From contig NZ_FPJZ01000002.1 of assembly GCF_900119485.1 (NCBI RefSeq), positions 193,697 through 257,696 of the forward strand: a stretch of 64,000 bases of DNA, written 5' to 3'. The stretch is from Thermoactinomyces sp. DSM 45891 (lineage in GTDB: Bacteria > Bacillota > Bacilli > Thermoactinomycetales > Thermoactinomycetaceae). This document shows positions 27,814 to 35,357 of the stretch, in pieces. Position 1 is the stretch's first letter. Every line of letters begins with the position of its first letter. Made by a program: the position numbers and the translations under genes. Below the pieces are notes generated by a model. The model searched no databases. It was not told the DNA's origin and worked only from the letters and a program-made list of their open reading frames with translations.

Positions 27814-27841
27814 ATCAACCTTACAAATAAGTAAGGTTGAT
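27814..27841. promoter_or_regulatory. 28-base perfect palindrome upstream of the second ABC operon
   Basis: Arms ATCAACCTTAC / GTAAGGTTGAT (11 bases) around AAATAA. There is no T-run, so it is unlikely to be a terminator. Its core TTACA-AATA-AGTAA differs from the BceR-type consensus by one base. It is a candidate operator for the ABC pair that starts at 27923. Confidence 0.5.
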
Positions 27842-27858
27842 GTAATCGACATCGATAG

Positions 27859-27887
27859 TTGAAAATGATCTGCTTGAATAGTATATG
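27859..27887 (+). promoter_or_regulatory. predicted promoter of the second ABC operon
   Basis: TTGAAA (27859-27864), 17-base spacer, TATATG (27882-27887), 36 bases before the ATG at 27923 and 17 bases after the palindrome. Confidence 0.5.
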
Positions 27888-27922
27888 AGGAGTGCTTTGA
27901 GTAAACAGAGGAGGTAATAAGG

Positions 27923-28846
27923 ATGGAAGTACTTGCTGTAAACAATCTGGCAAAAAAGATTGGTGACAAAACAATCGTAAGTCAAATACAAATGCGGGTG
28001 AATCAGGGGGAAGTGTACGGATTTTTAGGACCCAATGGTGCAGGAAAAACCACAACCATTCGAATGATTGTGGGATTGATCAAACCTACGAAGGGAAGTG
28101 TACGAATCTGTGGACATGATATAGAAACTGATCGAGAAGAAGCTATGAAGAGTGTGGGTGCGATTGTTGAGAATCCAGAGACATATTCGTATCTCAGTGG
28201 CTACAAGAACTTGATTCATTATGCACGATTAGCGGGGATTCCAAATAAAGAAAAACGGATTAAGGAAGTAGTTACGTTTGTTAAACTAACCGATCGCATT
28301 CATGACAAGGTGAAAACCTATTCTCTTGGTATGCGTCAACGCCTGGGCTTAGCGCAAGCATTACTCGGAAAGCCGAAACTATTAATCTTGGACGAGCCTA
28401 CCAATGGTCTAGATCCTGAAGGGATTCGTGAATTTAGAGGTTTGGTACGTCAGCTAGCCGATCAAGGAACAGCAGTATTTGTCTCCAGTCACATTTTAAA
28501 AGAAATGGAAGCCATCTGTGACCGAATTGCGATTATCAAAAATGGCCGAATTGTCACAGAGCAAAATGTCGCGAAGGTCTTAGAAGGACAGGGCCAAAAG
28601 GTGAGAATTAAAGTAGATAAAATCAAGAAAGTAGAAGCCTTTTTGCAACAAAATGAAATTTCTTATCAAGTGATCGATCACAATACGATGGATATCCCAA
28701 TAGCAGAAAGCGAAGTTTCGGAGTTTGTGCGCTTTCTATCTATGCATAATGTAAATCTGAGAAGTATCGAAACCGTAAAAGATTCATTAGAAGAATTATT
28801 CTTTAACTTTACAGCAGACGAAGAAGGGGAAAAGAAAAATGCGTGA
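27923..28846 (+). CDS. ABC transporter ATP-binding protein (BcrA/ABC-2 type)
   Basis: The 307-residue ATPase has Walker A GPNGAGKTTT, signature SLGMRQRLGLAQAL, Walker B LLILDEPTNGLD and H-loop SSH. A C-terminal extension of about 85 residues is typical of BcrA/CcmA-like drug or lantibiotic-immunity transporters. It pairs with the membrane protein that overlaps it by eight bases. GGAGGTAATAAGG precedes the ATG. It sits between a decayed and an intact copy of the Bce kinase gene, suggesting it was inserted into an older bceAB-bceSR locus. The substrate is unknown; an antimicrobial peptide is a reasonable guess from context. Confidence 0.88.
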   Translation: MEVLAVNNLAKKIGDKTIVSQIQMRVNQGEVYGFLGPNGAGKTTTIRMIVGLIKPTKGSVRICGHDIETDREEAMKSVGAIVENPETYSYLSGYKNLIHYARLAGIPNKEKRIKEVVTFVKLTDRIHDKVKTYSLGMRQRLGLAQALLGKPKLLILDEPTNGLDPEGIREFRGLVRQLADQGTAVFVSSHILKEMEAICDRIAIIKNGRIVTEQNVAKVLEGQGQKVRIKVDKIKKVEAFLQQNEISYQVIDHNTMDIPIAESEVSEFVRFLSMHNVNLRSIETVKDSLEELFFNFTADEEGEKKNA

Positions 28847-30074
28847 TATAGGAATCGTTATCCTCAATGAATGGATGAAAATGAGACATCGTTTAAAGAT
28901 TTGGTTGGTTTTTGGGATGACCATATTGCTTGCAATTGGATTTTCTTATTTGTCATTCTCAGGAGATCAAAATAAAGCAACAGATATTGCTTCCGTTCAG
29001 AAGAATGATCTTGCTTATAATACGAAAGCACTGGAGAAAATCAAAAAAAACGGAAATCCTGAGGAAATAAAGGAATTAGAGAAAGCAATTAAAGGAACAA
29101 AACAAGGTATCAACACTACAGAAAATATATTGAAAGGAAATTGGAAGCCTGCTATACAGAAGCAACTTGAGTATGATAAAGCAGAACTCGAAAATGCCAA
29201 ACAAGACAAAAAAACGCTTCATTCAGCATCAACTAGTAATTTAGAGAAGCAGATTGCTTTTAATGAGCATTACTTAAAGCAGGACGAACATCCTTTACTC
29301 ACTCACAATGCAGGAAGTTTTTCAATTACTGAGTCAACAGCTTACTCTGCAACAAAAGATGTGCTTGGTCTTGGGTTGTCTCTGCTCCTACCATTAATGG
29401 TAATTCTGATCATAGCTGATATCGTGTCCGATGAAGCAACACGAGGGACACTAAAGTTACTCTTGATTCGACCTATTTCAAGAACCAAAATATTATTTGG
29501 TAAATGGATAGTCAGCATACTGGTGACTGCATTGCTTGCTGTTATCTTTTTTACCACCGTTCTTTTAACAAACTTTGCTCTATATGGAACATTTGGTGCC
29601 CACGCTCCTCAATTTATGGATGTTTCATATATTATGCAAATGGTGGAACAATCCCCGTTCGTTGAACCACAGTACAGCCAAGCAACTCTTGTACCCATTT
29701 CAGAAGCTTTATTCTATGGCTTCTTGCATATGTTGATCGCTTCCATTGCGATTACATCGCTATCATTCTTGTTTTCTACTATTTTTGCATCGGCTATGAT
29801 TAGTACCGCCATCCCAATGGTTATCGTCGTAGCTGGATCTGTTTTGCTTAGCATGTCTTTGAAATTCCCTTTCCTTAGATACTTTATCTGTACAAACTTA
29901 AGTTTTAGTAGTACATGGTTAGAAAGCACCTATGCGAGTATGAGTGATTTCTATCTATTAACAAGGACTAACATAACGATGACAGGTAGCATCATGATTC
30001 TCTTGGGCTGGATCGTCGTCCCTACTGTTATAGCATTCATTCACTTCCGTAAAAAAGACATATTGAATGCCTAA
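28839..30074 (+). CDS. ABC-2 type transporter permease
   Basis: The 411-residue protein has a first membrane helix at about 19-37, then a lysine/glutamate-rich stretch at about 45-150, probably coiled coil and outside the membrane. Five further helices follow, with the motif IADIVSDEATRGTLKLLLIRPISRTK that marks ABC-2 permeases (residues about 190-215). It forms the channel for the ATPase encoded upstream, with overlapping genes (translational coupling). A bidirectional terminator follows. Confidence 0.85.
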   Translation: MRDIGIVILNEWMKMRHRLKIWLVFGMTILLAIGFSYLSFSGDQNKATDIASVQKNDLAYNTKALEKIKKNGNPEEIKELEKAIKGTKQGINTTENILKGNWKPAIQKQLEYDKAELENAKQDKKTLHSASTSNLEKQIAFNEHYLKQDEHPLLTHNAGSFSITESTAYSATKDVLGLGLSLLLPLMVILIIADIVSDEATRGTLKLLLIRPISRTKILFGKWIVSILVTALLAVIFFTTVLLTNFALYGTFGAHAPQFMDVSYIMQMVEQSPFVEPQYSQATLVPISEALFYGFLHMLIASIAITSLSFLFSTIFASAMISTAIPMVIVVAGSVLLSMSLKFPFLRYFICTNLSFSSTWLESTYASMSDFYLLTRTNITMTGSIMILLGWIVVPTVIAFIHFRKKDILNA

Positions 30075-30087
30075 ATAGCAATTAATG

Positions 30088-30116
30088 AAGCATTTCCTGA
30101 AAATGAGGAAATGCTT
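30088..30116. terminator. bidirectional intrinsic terminator
   Basis: Perfect 11-base stem AAGCATTTCCT / AGGAAATGCTT with a 7-base loop, between the convergent ABC permease and histidine kinase genes. Confidence 0.75.
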
Positions 30117-30148
30117 TCTTGATATTCGACAAGGGAACAGCTGACTTT

Positions 30149-31132
30149 TTATTGCTGAAATACAATCGTTACCTGTGTTCCTTGGTTTAACTCGGATTGA
30201 ATCTGTACGTCATGGGTTAACTCATCACAAATCTTTTTCACAAGAAAGAGTCCAATACCTGTCGACTCACCAAACACACGTCCATTTTTCCCAGTAAAAT
30301 ACAAGTCAAATACGCGGGGGATGTCCTCCGGGGCAATCCCCACCCCCTGATCGATCACAGACAGATAGACCTCCCTGTCCCTCTGCCCAATACGAATCTT
30401 GATTCTTTTATTTTCGCCCGAAGTATAGCGAATCGCATTAGTCAGCAATTGAAAGAGAACAAACTTCAACCATTTGCCATCTGTCAGAACCGTAAACTCT
30501 CCCTCTGCTTCAATCACAGGAAAAATTTCCTTTCGAATAAAGAGACGCTTCATTTCATTGATCGTTTCTGTTGCGATCTGATTTAAAGAGACTTGTTCCA
30601 CGTAAAAATCATTTAAAAATGACTTAATACGCGAGAGATATAAAACCATATTTAAGCTATGCTCAATCCGATCAATCTCCTCTTGCATATCATCAGCGCT
30701 ATCCAAAGCCTCTTCTGCTTGGACTGTTAGCTTCAAGGCGGATAGAGGGGTTTTTAATTGATGTACCCAGTGATAGATAAAATCGATATGCTCCTGCTTC
30801 TGCTTAAGTTCCTCTTGTGAAGCTAGACGAAGAAGACGATGCTGTTTGGAAAACGCTTTTTTTACCGCATCGGTAAGAGGAGTTCGGTTCAAAATACCTA
30901 AGAACTCATCCCCTTTCTCCCACTCCTTCTCCAATCGTCGAAAAAACGATCCCTCCATCCCTAAGCGAACCAGCAGAAACATAGCAAACGGGAAGACGCT
31001 CACTAAAAATATATAAAGAATATTCCCTTTGATAATTCCTTCATCTAAATGGCGAAGCGTATAGTAGAAGAGTAAAAACTGAACCACATAGATTAGGACA
31101 AAAGGGCTATATATCTTAAAGAACAGCCTCAT
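30149..31132 (-). CDS. bceS: BceS-type intramembrane-sensing histidine kinase
   Basis: The 327-residue kinase has two N-terminal membrane helices joined by a very short loop (residues about 9-60) and no sensor domain. The H-box is WVHQLKTPLSALKL, the N-box LLTNAIRYTSG, and the ATP lid GVGIAPEDIPRVFDLYFTGKNGR. It autophosphorylates on the H-box histidine and passes phosphate to the regulator encoded upstream, four bases overlapping. Such kinases depend on a BceAB-type transporter for sensing, presumably the one at 24892-27583. A partial second copy lies at 27589-27797. Confidence 0.88.
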   Translation of the reverse strand: MRLFFKIYSPFVLIYVVQFLLFYYTLRHLDEGIIKGNILYIFLVSVFPFAMFLLVRLGMEGSFFRRLEKEWEKGDEFLGILNRTPLTDAVKKAFSKQHRLLRLASQEELKQKQEHIDFIYHWVHQLKTPLSALKLTVQAEEALDSADDMQEEIDRIEHSLNMVLYLSRIKSFLNDFYVEQVSLNQIATETINEMKRLFIRKEIFPVIEAEGEFTVLTDGKWLKFVLFQLLTNAIRYTSGENKRIKIRIGQRDREVYLSVIDQGVGIAPEDIPRVFDLYFTGKNGRVFGESTGIGLFLVKKICDELTHDVQIQSELNQGTQVTIVFQQ

Positions 31133-31842
31133 TCAACAATTTCCTCCCATGTAACATGTATTCGATAACCCACTCCCTTCACCGTCTCAATCGCATGATC
31201 GATCTCTAATTCTTGTAGCTTCTTGCGCAGTCTTGCTATATATACATTTAATGTGTTTTCACCAATAAATAATTGCTCATCCCATACATGCTCGAGCAGT
31301 TTACTCCTTTTAACAGAGCGAGGATACGAACTTATGAGGAGATCTAACATATCCATCTCTTTCTTCACCAAGAACAGTTTCTGATCACAAAAATGTAACT
31401 CAAGCCGCTCTGGATACAAAATTAAGCCATGAAAACGAATTTCTCGCTCCTTATCAGCAGATGAATTCATAGAAAATTCACCGTAACTACGCCGAATTTG
31501 GCTCTTAATCTTGGCCATTACGACATCATAGGAAAATGGCTTTGTAATAAAATCGTCCGCCCCATATTCAATCGCCATCACCTGATCCATATCCCCAATC
31601 CGTGCTGAAACAAAGATAATCGGACATGACGAAAGTTGACGAATCCTTTTACACCAATAATAGCCATCATACTTAGGGAGATTAATATCGAGTAGAACCA
31701 CATGCGGAGAGTGCTTTTGAAATAGATCATCTATCTGGTCAAAATCATCTACTAAAATCGGTTCATAACCAAATTTAAACAAATGATTTGATAAAAGTTG
31801 GGCAATTTTCTGATCGTCTTCTACAATAAGTATCTTATACAT
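31129..31842 (-). CDS. bceR: BceR-type OmpR-family response regulator
   Basis: The 237-residue regulator has a receiver domain (residues 1-120: acidic EDD, phospho-acceptor Asp in LLDINLPKYDG, Lys in TKPFSYD) and a winged-helix DNA-binding domain (about 140-230: RSKLLEHVWDEQ, then NTLNVYIARLRKKL). It should bind the TTACA-N4-TGTAA site upstream of bceAB. It is co-transcribed with bceS. The pairing with the transporter 7 kb away is inferred from family behaviour and locus structure. Confidence 0.88.
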   Translation of the reverse strand: MYKILIVEDDQKIAQLLSNHLFKFGYEPILVDDFDQIDDLFQKHSPHVVLLDINLPKYDGYYWCKRIRQLSSCPIIFVSARIGDMDQVMAIEYGADDFITKPFSYDVVMAKIKSQIRRSYGEFSMNSSADKEREIRFHGLILYPERLELHFCDQKLFLVKKEMDMLDLLISSYPRSVKRSKLLEHVWDEQLFIGENTLNVYIARLRKKLQELEIDHAIETVKGVGYRIHVTWEEIVE

Positions 31843-31896
31843 AGATGGATCCCTCCCTTCCGCCGTAACCGCTTATAAACAAAAAAACCTTTCCTC

Positions 31897-32661
31897 CTAT
31901 TCTGTTCGCTTGATGAAGTCCTCAACCTCACGGAATAAAGCTTTTCGCTCCCGATCTAACGTAATAATATGACAAGACTTCTCAAACCAAGATATCATTT
32001 TATCTTCGGATTTGATATTTGCATAGATATAATCCGCACTCTCAGGACGAACCGTTTCATCGTTTCTAGATTGAACTACATAAGCAGGTATCTTCACTTC
32101 ATGAAGCTTGCGCCTTACCTCACGGATCAGCTTTAGAAGCTGGGCGATGCTACCTAATGGAGTTCGAGTTACCGGAACCATTGCATTTTGAATCTGTGCG
32201 CTTCTCGCATTTCTCTTTTGTGACGTATGGTATAAGTTCCGAGCAAAAAAATGAACGATCTCCACATACTTCGACCGCTTATCCCGTATCCAAATAGGCG
32301 AACACATGGTAATCACTCCAGCTAGCGGACGATTCATAGCCAGTTTTAAAGCCAAGACTCCCCCCATAGATAGCCCAGCAGCATATATCTTTTCTACACC
32401 TGATTGTTTTAATTGATCGTAAGCATTTAGAACATCTTGAAACCAATCATGACGATCCGACTTTTGTAAATCCTCTGGAGTGGTACCATGCCCTGTTAAA
32501 AGAGGGGCACACACAGAATACCCTAACTCCTGAAAATACTGACCCATGGGTCGCATTTCGGATGCAGAACCTGTAAATCCATGGATAAGTAAAATCCCCG
32601 TTTTTCCACCTGGATAATAAAATGGCTCTGGAGAACGCTGAATCGTTTCCATCGTTGTCAT
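31897..32661 (-). CDS. carboxylesterase (Est30-like alpha/beta hydrolase)
   Basis: About 254 residues. Nucleophile elbow GLSMGG, catalytic Asp in SRNDETV and His in KSCHIITLD match the thermostable carboxylesterase Est30/YvaK family. This family hydrolyses short- and medium-chain esters in the cytoplasm. Bacillus has yvaK beside secG and rnr, and here it is also in the secG-rnr-smpB neighbourhood but on the far side of ssrA. The start is the ATG at 32661, with GGAGG close upstream. The ATG at 32652 is also possible. Confidence 0.85.
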   Translation of the reverse strand: MTTMETIQRSPEPFYYPGGKTGILLIHGFTGSASEMRPMGQYFQELGYSVCAPLLTGHGTTPEDLQKSDRHDWFQDVLNAYDQLKQSGVEKIYAAGLSMGGVLALKLAMNRPLAGVITMCSPIWIRDKRSKYVEIVHFFARNLYHTSQKRNARSAQIQNAMVPVTRTPLGSIAQLLKLIREVRRKLHEVKIPAYVVQSRNDETVRPESADYIYANIKSEDKMISWFEKSCHIITLDRERKALFREVEDFIKRTE

Positions 32662-32715
32662 CTTCCTCCATTTCCCGTAAACATATATCATTAGGATAAC
32701 ACAAAAATTTTTCCT

Positions 32716-33189
32716 TTAAACCTTATACACCATTACCCAGTACTTCTCTTCCAAATTACCTTCTTCCACCACTTTTCTCCAACCATGTTCTTGATAGAAC
32801 TTCATTGCTTTATGATTTTTCGATACACATTTTAATCGTATCGGTTGTGTCATTTTTTCTATAGAAGCCTGAAGCAACTTAGTACCGACCCCTTTTCCGG
32901 AGAACTCGGGGTGGACAAATAGATTATGGATAAAGTTATCTGGTAAATACAATGAAGCAAATCCAAGAATGCTCTGATTCTCTTCTGCTACAATAATATG
33001 TTCTTCTAAAGTATGTTGGTCAAAATCCTCTAAAGTCATCTGTTCCACATCCGCCCAATAGAAGCTTTTACAACGGGATTCTAGATATAAGTGTCTTAAT
33101 TCAGGGAAGTCATCCTTATTTGCTTCTCTAATCTTCAAACTCTCACTCTCACTTTCTTTAGTAAGTACTTCGTAAATCAGATACCACAA
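32716..33189 (-). CDS. GNAT-family N-acetyltransferase
   Basis: The 157-residue protein has a GNAT fold from about residue 18: LKIREANKDDFPELRHLYL at the start, NLFVHPEFSGKGVGTKLL as the acetyl-CoA pyrophosphate loop, and NHKAMKFYQEHGW near the end. The acceptor substrate is unknown. The frame opens at TTG without a clear ribosome binding site, and the real start may be the TTG near residue 18, where the domain begins. Confidence 0.75.
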   Translation of the reverse strand: MWYLIYEVLTKESESESLKIREANKDDFPELRHLYLESRCKSFYWADVEQMTLEDFDQHTLEEHIIVAEENQSILGFASLYLPDNFIHNLFVHPEFSGKGVGTKLLQASIEKMTQPIRLKCVSKNHKAMKFYQEHGWRKVVEEGNLEEKYWVMVYKV

Positions 33190-33293
33190 GCCGAGTAAAC
33201 CCAGTCACAACTTTAAATATAGCATATAAATATTTCATAATAGTATAATTTTACATTTACTGTTTGCATAATCCGTTTCGAGGGAGGGAAAAC

Positions 33294-33902
33294 GTGCGAT
33301 CAAATATCTGTGGTAGGCCTCGGCCATGTCCTCCTTCTCCACCTCGTCTACGCCGGAACTTTCGATGGAAAGGTCGCTATATTGTTCACGATTTGGACAT
33401 TAATGTACCTTTTACCTGGCATGCAAACAATGGCAATGTCCAGATGATTGCTGGCAGCGAAAATCACCGCATCCACTTTACAAATCTTATCTATAACAAT
33501 CATCTATATACTTACACGTACAAGTGGCCCGGACTTCAACCCGAATTCTTGCCACCGCTAGAAAGGTGCGCTCCTCTATTCCGGTTTAGCATAAGAGACT
33601 TAAACACCTTTTTTGCTACATCCCAGTATGTAGGACCAGAGATCTTATTAGGGAAAACAAACCAGCATGTCCATCATTTTCGAGCTAGTGTTGTCGTACC
33701 AGAACTTCCCTCCGGATTCTATCCGCGTCTTCCCGTCTCGTCAGCTGATATCTATGTAGACCGAGCGGATTCTAGCAGGTTTGTACAAGTTCTCCACTTT
33801 GGTCTCCAGAATATTTACGACCCATCGCTCGATGAATGGATCATTGTCAACAAATTTTCCAATCGCCCGGGTAGAGTCATTCTTCCTCCTGTTTGTACCT
33901 GA
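33294..33902 (+). CDS. uncharacterised orphan protein
   Basis: I do not recognise this 202-residue protein. The start is GTG at 33294 behind GGAGGG (five-base spacing). The N-terminus is arginine/proline-rich with cysteines (RPRPCPPSPPRLRRNFRW). The rest is aromatic and beta-prone, with a HVHHF cluster near residue 128 and a basic, proline-containing C-terminus ending PPVCT. There is no signal peptide and no membrane helix. A TATAAT lies at 33244-33249 without a good -35. It sits alone beside tRNA and tmRNA genes, a common spot for acquired DNA. A spore-coat or phage-derived origin is possible but unproved. Confidence 0.6.
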   Translation: MRSNICGRPRPCPPSPPRLRRNFRWKGRYIVHDLDINVPFTWHANNGNVQMIAGSENHRIHFTNLIYNNHLYTYTYKWPGLQPEFLPPLERCAPLFRFSIRDLNTFFATSQYVGPEILLGKTNQHVHHFRASVVVPELPSGFYPRLPVSSADIYVDRADSSRFVQVLHFGLQNIYDPSLDEWIIVNKFSNRPGRVILPPVCT

Positions 33903-33929
33903 TATAGACGATATGTTTCTCTTTGATGA

Positions 33930-34010
33930 GTTGCCCCGAATTTGCCCCAGGAGGTCAGTTCATTTGTTTAAGGGACAACAACTGGACAACAAACACAACC
34001 TAAATTTGGG
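33930..34010. other. short direct repeats beside tRNA-Thr, possible integrase-tail remnant
   Basis: On the plus strand TTGCCCC occurs twice (33932-33951) and GACAAC twice (33973-33992). Read on the minus strand the first pair gives W-G-K-F-G-A-T, reminiscent of tails of phage-type tyrosine integrases. There is no open frame of useful length. It is adjacent to tRNA-Thr, a typical integration target. This is weak evidence. Confidence 0.25.
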
Positions 34011-34045
34011 AAGCAACCTTTCCACTGCTTTTGACGAAACGAAAA

Positions 34046-34074
34046 AATCCTGCAACATCAACGTGTACAGGATT
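34046..34074 (-). terminator. terminator after tRNA-Thr
   Basis: Stem AATCCTG / CAGGATT with a 15-base loop and a T-run on the minus strand, 7 bases past the tRNA 3' end. Confidence 0.65.
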
Positions 34075-34080
34075 CTTTCT

Positions 34081-34156
34081 TGGTGCTGATGACAGGATTC
34101 GAACCTGCGACCCCTTCATTACGAGTGAAGTGCGCTACCAACTGTGCCACATCAGC
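34081..34156 (-). tRNA. tRNA-Thr(CGT)
   Basis: A 76-base cloverleaf with encoded CCA. The acceptor stem is GCTGATG / CATCAGC. The anticodon arm CTTCA-CTCGTAA-TGAAG reads anticodon CGT (threonine, ACG codons). The T-arm is GCAGG-TTCGAAT-CCTGT. It lies just downstream of tmRNA on the same strand. Confidence 0.95.
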
Positions 34157-34263
34157 GTATGGAATTTTTGACAACATCATCATTATAGTAAGGGGTATCT
34201 TGTCCTGTCAATATAAAAATGGCTCTGTTTGGTACAGAGCCATTTGCTTGTCTCACATAAAGT

Positions 34264-34627
34264 TGGTGGAGGCGAGCGGAGTTGAACCGCTGTCCGAAGA
34301 CCTCGCTACATAAGCTTCTCCGAGTGCAGTCGTCATATTGGGTTGTTTCATCACTTGAACTGCCCAACGACAGGCCTTTCAAATGACTAGCTACTCATGT
34401 TTCGCCTTTTAGACAGTAGCCGTCTAAAACGCTAGCCTACTAAGTTATGAGACCCATCTACGCCACATAGGCGATGGAGCAGTGGATCCTAGTTGCAATT
34501 AAGCAGCTAGAGCAAAATTGTTTTGTTTGCCAGTTATAATTGGCGTCCGCGTGATTAACGAGAAACGCAGCCCCTCGACTCGCTACTTATGCTCGAACAA
34601 TCCCCGTCGAATCCCATAAACGCCCCC
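34264..34627 (-). ncRNA. ssrA: transfer-messenger RNA
   Basis: A 364-base tmRNA. The 5' end GGGGGCGTTTATGGGATTCG pairs with 3' CGCCTCC-A-CCA, and the T-loop GGTTCAACTCC is present. The tag frame starts at 34531 with GGC and ends TAA at 34499, encoding GKQNNFALAA. With the alanine from tmRNA itself the tag is (A)GKQNNFALAA, ending in the ALAA signal read by ClpXP. It rescues stalled ribosomes together with SmpB, whose gene lies about 80 bases upstream. Confidence 0.97.
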
Positions 34628-34710
34628 ATAATAGAAGAGTTTAGAGAATGATATTCTAACAAGTTTCATCTTACCATGTAAGAACATGTCTACTCAATAC
34701 CAAATGATAC

Positions 34711-35175
34711 CTACTGATTTTGTTCTTTTAAACGCCGTTGAATCTCACGCTGTGCATCGCGTTTAGCGGCAGTATGACGCTTATCGTACAACTTCTTACC
34801 CTTCGCTAACCCTAACTCGACTTTGGCAAAGCCACTACGTAGATGGACATTGAGCGGAATTAAGGTAAGACCCTTCATCTTCGTTTGTCCGATCAATTTG
34901 CTGATCTCTCGCTTGTGTAGTAGTAACTTGCGTGTACGTGTTGGATCCACATTAAAGCGATTCCCTTGCTCAAATGGACTAATATGCATCCCAACAATCC
35001 ATACTTCTCCTCGATCTACACGAGCATAGGCGTCTTGTAGATTGACACGGCCTTGACGAATTGACTTAATCTCTGTACCAGTGAGTACAATGCCAGCTTC
35101 AAAAGTCTCTTCAATATGATAATCATGCGTTGCTTTTTTATTACGGGCAATTACTTTTGTTCCTTTGGAGCTCAT
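34711..35175 (-). CDS. smpB: SsrA-binding protein SmpB
   Basis: This 154-residue OB-fold protein contains the family motifs RNKKATHDYHIEETFEAG near the start, TGTEIKSIR and the basic C-terminal tail KRDAQREIQRRLKEQ that reaches into the ribosomal mRNA channel. It binds tmRNA, which is encoded directly downstream. The start is the ATG at 35175 preceded by a GGTGGTGG-type site. The longer frame to 35214 adds residues foreign to the family. Confidence 0.95.
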   Translation of the reverse strand: MSSKGTKVIARNKKATHDYHIEETFEAGIVLTGTEIKSIRQGRVNLQDAYARVDRGEVWIVGMHISPFEQGNRFNVDPTRTRKLLLHKREISKLIGQTKMKGLTLIPLNVHLRSGFAKVELGLAKGKKLYDKRHTAAKRDAQREIQRRLKEQNQ

Positions 35176-35320
35176 TGTACCACCACCTAACAGAAAAAAT
35201 ATCGTATTTAACATTTTACCAGATTTCTACTTCTAACGTCAAATGTGAAAGTTAGCATTATTTTTAAAAAAGATCGCTCCACGTTGAAATGTATACCCGC
35301 CTTTTGGAGGATCGAAACCC

Positions 35321-35347
35321 AAGAGCAGGGTGGGAATCCCCGCTCTT
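35321..35347 (-). terminator. hairpin between rnr and smpB
   Basis: AAGAGC / GCTCTT stem extended by GGG/CCC with one mismatch. On the minus strand moderately T-rich sequence follows. It may be a weak terminator. Confidence 0.4.
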
Positions 35348-35357
35348 ATCAATTTTT

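Noticed and set aside
34080..34382. ORFs on both strands over tRNA-Thr and the tmRNA 3' end
   Set aside because: They translate structural RNA genes.
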